Origin: Bacteroidota bacterium
Lineage (GTDB): Bacteria > Bacteroidota > Bacteroidia > Chitinophagales > Chitinophagaceae
DNA: 17,812 bases
Assembly: GCA_023423285.1 (NCBI GenBank)
Contig: JAFAFV010000038.1
Location: forward strand, 1 to 17,812
Direction of reading: 5' to 3'
Within the stretch, counting starts at the first letter, position 1. Every line of letters starts with the position of its first letter. Shown piece after piece: positions 15,632 to 17,812 of the stretch. The translations under genes and the position numbers were made by a program. The notes under the pieces were generated by a model, which saw only the letters and a program-made list of their open reading frames with translations, searched no databases and was not told the DNA's origin.

Positions 15632-15708
15632 CTAAAAGCAATTATCTCATAAAGTAATGACAAGACCTGTACAAATTTAATTAAGTATAATTTTAGCTAA
15701 AAGCAATT
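15632..15708. repeat. 12-bp direct repeat CTAAAAGCAATT around the GHL10 promoter
   Basis: CTAAAAGCAATT occurs at 15632-15643, just next to the 15630 start codon, and again at 15697-15708, exactly 65 bp away. On the minus strand both read AATTGCTTTTAG. The upstream copy contains the TTG candidate for the -33 element and the downstream copy lies in the leader next to the ATG. This may be a small local duplication or a pair of regulatory sites. Confidence 0.45.
15672..15706 (-). promoter_or_regulatory. Candidate Bacteroidota promoter for the 15630-8640 operon
   Basis: On the minus strand TAAATTTG (15679-15672) is an exact match to the Bacteroidota -7 consensus TAnnTTTG. A TTG at 15706-15704 lies 24 bases upstream, slightly longer than the usual spacing of about 17-23. 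The transcript would begin a few bases below 15672, leaving a leader of roughly 35 bases before the ATG at 15630. Confidence 0.45.
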
Positions 15709-15727
15709 CGGCTATATTCTGAAAATC

Positions 15728-15739
15728 GTGTACGTACCC
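15728..15739. promoter_or_regulatory. Candidate operator, second copy of the TGTACGTAC motif
   Basis: GTGTACGTACCC matches the perfect palindrome at 920-931 in ten of twelve positions, and the common core with its flank (CGTGTACGTAC) is 11 bases. It lies about 50-65 bases upstream of the candidate -7 box, nearer to where an activator would bind than a repressor. It is the only other copy I found outside genes, and it sits at the head of the second convergent operon. Confidence 0.5.
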
Positions 15740-15840
15740 CAAAAATAGCAAATTTATGTTTAAAGAACTAACTTTTTTAAAAATAGACTGCGCTTCATAA
15801 TCTATTTATTCCGCCAATTTATAATGACGGGGAAAGCCAT

Positions 15841-16215
15841 TTAGTTTTTCCTTGCTGATAAATATCGCATATTCAACAGCAATGCAATAATGCAGATCAG
15901 AAGGCCTCCAAATTCTCTTGTTTCTTCTATCCAGGGTTTGGTAGCTTTCATGCTTTGCATAATATTTTCAGCATTGTGCTCTGTGCTCCAGCTTAGCACG
16001 CCATCTTTATCAAAAAACAGATATACGGCATATACGGCGTACACGATCAGTCCAAGATAATACAGTGTGGGTTTGTAGCGGCCTTTAAATGCGGCATAAC
16101 ACAGCCAGGCAGCATACAGGTAAATCAATATCCAGATGACAGGATCGGGATCGTTGTATTGCAATACTGCTGATGCAATAAAAATGATGATAAAAAAAAT
16201 ATTGAGCGCCTTCAT
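15841..16215 (-). CDS. TMEM220-family small integral membrane protein
   Basis: This 124-residue protein has about four hydrophobic segments (roughly 3-20, 25-43, 50-68 and 102-118). The LQYNDPDPVIW motif after the first helix is characteristic of the TMEM220 family, whose function is unknown. The loop between helices three and four is hydrophilic (WSTEHNAENIMQSM). It is the last gene of a minus-strand operon, beginning 5 bp after the HiPIP-like stop. Position next to two redox proteins hints at a membrane role alongside them, but nothing in the sequence proves it. Confidence 0.85.
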   Translation of the reverse strand: MKALNIFFIIIFIASAVLQYNDPDPVIWILIYLYAAWLCYAAFKGRYKPTLYYLGLIVYAVYAVYLFFDKDGVLSWSTEHNAENIMQSMKATKPWIEETREFGGLLICIIALLLNMRYLSARKN

Positions 16216-16220
16216 TGGGC

Positions 16221-16601
16221 TTATGCATCAAGTGGTGCAAAATAGGTACAGCTTGCCGCTACATCTACCGGGCCTTTGAATAAGGAGCATGTTCCGCATT
16301 TGGCGCCTTCTGCCGGAGGCAGATACAATTTGCATACATCGCAGCGCATATCTGGTGACGGAGCCTGTTCTACATATCCCAGGCTTTTTCTTTTTTCTAC
16401 CTCATCAGAGCTTAAGCCACTCACATCATTACAGTGTTCGGGTTCCACCATGGATTTGGGCTTATTAGCACTGTTGGCTGCATCTGACGGTTTGCTGTCG
16501 TCAGACTTACAGCTATTTAACAGAAGCGCACCACCGATGAAAGCGCCGGCGTAAACTGCGCATTTAGAAATAAATTTTTTTCTTGACAATTGCTCGTTCA
16601 T
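16221..16601 (-). CDS. High-potential iron-sulfur protein (HiPIP)-like lipoprotein
   Basis: This 126-residue exported protein has an N-terminal SRKKFISK motif (a twin-arginine-like R-K form) and a hydrophobic segment ending LLNSC (C31), so it may be Tat-exported and lipidated. The C-terminal part has the HiPIP cysteine pattern C87-x2-C90-x14-C105-x12-C118, with the C..F.G..V...C.YF-type surroundings expected for a [4Fe-4S] HiPIP. C102 is an additional cysteine in KCGTC. HiPIPs are soluble periplasmic electron carriers of high potential. It lies 12 bp after the stop of the dehydrogenase-like gene, which suggests, as inference, that it accepts electrons from that protein or an associated domain. 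The Ser/Asp/Ala-rich linker (about 32-55) would act as a tether. Confidence 0.8.
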   Translation of the reverse strand: MNEQLSRKKFISKCAVYAGAFIGGALLLNSCKSDDSKPSDAANSANKPKSMVEPEHCNDVSGLSSDEVEKRKSLGYVEQAPSPDMRCDVCKLYLPPAEGAKCGTCSLFKGPVDVAASCTYFAPLDA

Positions 16602-16613
16602 AATAGACAGCGT

Positions 16614-17812
16614 TTATTTAAAATGATGAAATAAAGAATCTGCTAATGCCTGTTGCTCCAGACTGCTCCAGCCTTTGGCTTTTACTTTCAAAACAGAGTC
16701 GGCGTTTATGGAACTTTCTAATCCCCGCCGTAATCCTCTTAGTAGAAAACCTTTTTTGTGCGCGGCCAAAGTTGTGTTCGATAATTCTAAAAGGGTTTTA
16801 ACCTGGCCTTTGTCAAATCTTGAGCCCACAATATAAGAAAGGTCCTGTACAAAATCGTTTGCAGGTTTTGAAGTGTCGCTGCCTCGCGGGCTTTGCAAAT
16901 AAGCTTTCAAAAATGATGGTGATGAGCCTGCGTCTGTGCTCAGCACGGCCATTTGAAAACTTCTGTCGTGCCCATACCTGCTTAATACATCAATAAAAAC
17001 AGATTGGTTATTGTTGTTCCTAAATTCACCTAAACTCAAAGTGGTTTGTAATACTACTTTGGCCACAGGGTCTTTACTTAGCAAAACCAGGTCTGTATAA
17101 CAATCAGGAAAACGCTCAGCAAGAATGGCAGCATTATATCTTACGCCGGGAGATGCATCCTGCATGGCTTTTTTTACGATTGTTGTATTTAATGCATTTA
17201 GCGCTTCCAGTACATACAATGCGTGCAGGCGTGCTTTATCGCTGGTGCTATGGTTCAATATACTTTGTATGGCAGGGATCACTGCTTGATCTTGCCTTTC
17301 TACAAGTAGCCTGTGTGCGGTAATGGCGTACCATTCGTTCGAATGAGAAAGCAACCCCGCGAGTTCAACGCTACTCATTTTACCCAGGTTGGTTTTTTTA
17401 AATTGATAAGTTGCATTTACTGGCATGATGCGATAAATGCGGCCTTTATCGCTGCCTTTCATAAAATCCATATCCTTTTGCAGTTCTTCAGGAATGGAAA
17501 CAGGTGTTTCAATATGCTGGCGGTAAAAATCAAGCATGTAAAAATAACCGTCTGGCGCAGTTGTGTAATTCACCGGCCTGAACCAGGTGTCTTTTGAATA
17601 AATGAATTCGCTGCTTTGTTCTGCCGGGGCGCGTTTGGCAATAAAATAACTGCTGTCCTGCGGTGCTTCCAGTACGCTGCGATGCGCCAGGTTGCCGGCT
17701 ACCTCGCCAATAAAAAAGTTGCCGTAAAGTTCGGGCATTTTATCGCCCACATAAAAAGTTCCGCCGCTGCTGCCTGTAAATTTTCCTCTTTCATATTCAA
17801 TGCGGTTGAGTT
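16614..17812 (-). CDS. Membrane-bound dehydrogenase-like protein (beta-propeller end plus HEAT-like repeats), 5' end outside window
   Basis: The frame is open to the window edge (codons continue upstream of 17750), so the N-terminal part is missing. The visible start holds GTFYVGDKMPELYGNFFIGE, then WFRPVNYTTAPDGYFYMLDF and GSDKGRIYRI; these are hallmarks of the last blades of the propeller in the 'putative membrane-bound dehydrogenase' (Pirellula/Verrucomicrobium-type, TIGR02604-like) family, related to PQQ sugar dehydrogenases. It is followed by about 250 residues of HEAT-like helical repeats (ELAGLLSHSNEWYAITAHRL, ARLHALYVLEAL, PGVRYNAAILAERF). No CxxCH haem-binding site is visible at the C-terminus, although some relatives end in a cytochrome c domain. 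It heads the operon with the HiPIP-like and TMEM220 genes. The residue in Met position at 17750 is internal and not a start. Confidence 0.82.
   Translation of the reverse strand, partial: LNRIEYERGKFTGSSGGTFYVGDKMPELYGNFFIGEVAGNLAHRSVLEAPQDSSYFIAKRAPAEQSSEFIYSKDTWFRPVNYTTAPDGYFYMLDFYRQHIETPVSIPEELQKDMDFMKGSDKGRIYRIMPVNATYQFKKTNLGKMSSVELAGLLSHSNEWYAITAHRLLVERQDQAVIPAIQSILNHSTSDKARLHALYVLEALNALNTTIVKKAMQDASPGVRYNAAILAERFPDCYTDLVLLSKDPVAKVVLQTTLSLGEFRNNNNQSVFIDVLSRYGHDRSFQMAVLSTDAGSSPSFLKAYLQSPRGSDTSKPANDFVQDLSYIVGSRFDKGQVKTLLELSNTTLAAHKKGFLLRGLRRGLESSINADSVLKVKAKGWSSLEQQALADSLFHHFK

Noticed and set aside
15631..15663. TTG start for the GHL10 lipoprotein
   Set aside because: It would put the start beside the candidate -7 box, leaving almost no leader, and the ATG at 15630 gives a usable lipoprotein signal.
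15781..15807. Possible terminator after the TMEM220 gene (AAATAGA and TCTATTT around 13 bases)
   Set aside because: The stem is only seven A/T-rich pairs with a long loop, too weak to call a terminator.
16276..17597. Plus-strand open frames at 16276-16554 and 17313-17597
   Set aside because: Both are shadows of the HiPIP-like and dehydrogenase-like genes, with no recognisable motifs.

Overview
The window looks like a chromosomal segment of a Bacteroidota bacterium, most likely a Chitinophagaceae-type soil or sediment organism. The reasons are moderate GC with AT-rich gaps, start codons without Shine-Dalgarno sequences, a TAnnTTTG-type -7 box (15672-15679), many exported proteins with twin-arginine or lipoprotein signals, a FucP/NagP-type sugar permease, a GH109 enzyme, and a TMEM220-family protein. 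The placement rests on protein families only. I see no tRNA, rRNA, CRISPR array, IS element or prophage gene.

Layout: (i) 1-758, minus: 5' part of an exported Gfo/Idh/MocA oxidoreductase. (ii) 759-1129: divergent control region with a perfect 12-bp palindrome. (iii) 1130-8615, plus: six-gene operon encoding an exported Gfo/Idh/MocA oxidoreductase, two tandem ceramidase-fold hydrolases, a Tat-exported DegT-type PLP aminotransferase, a MurQ-like etherase and an MFS sugar permease. (iv) 15630-8640, minus, converging on (iii) with 24 bp between the stop codons: a GHL10-type glycosidase-like lipoprotein, a second Tat-exported DegT aminotransferase, a glycosidase-like protein, a GH109 NAD-dependent glycosidase and an SGNH esterase. 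(v) 15664-15840: control region with a near-copy of the palindrome. (vi) 17812-15841, minus: a separate operon of a beta-propeller/HEAT dehydrogenase-like protein (5' end outside), a HiPIP-like iron-sulfur lipoprotein and a TMEM220-family membrane protein.

The two convergent operons read as one catabolic module. Three NAD(P)-type oxidoreductase-fold proteins and two PLP aminotransferases carry twin-arginine signals, so cofactor chemistry is predicted outside the cytoplasm. Around them are enzymes that could remove glycosyl groups (GH109, GHL10, the 10802-12205 protein), O-acyl groups (SGNH) and N-acyl groups (ceramidase fold), then import (MFS) and cleave a lactyl ether (MurQ-like). I infer a pathway that takes apart an N-acylated amino sugar or aminocyclitol, by N-deacylation, transamination to a keto compound, reduction or oxidation, and uptake. 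The substrate is unknown. There is no SusC/SusD pair, sugar kinase or regulator in the window. The shared palindrome at the head of both operons suggests control by one regulator encoded elsewhere.
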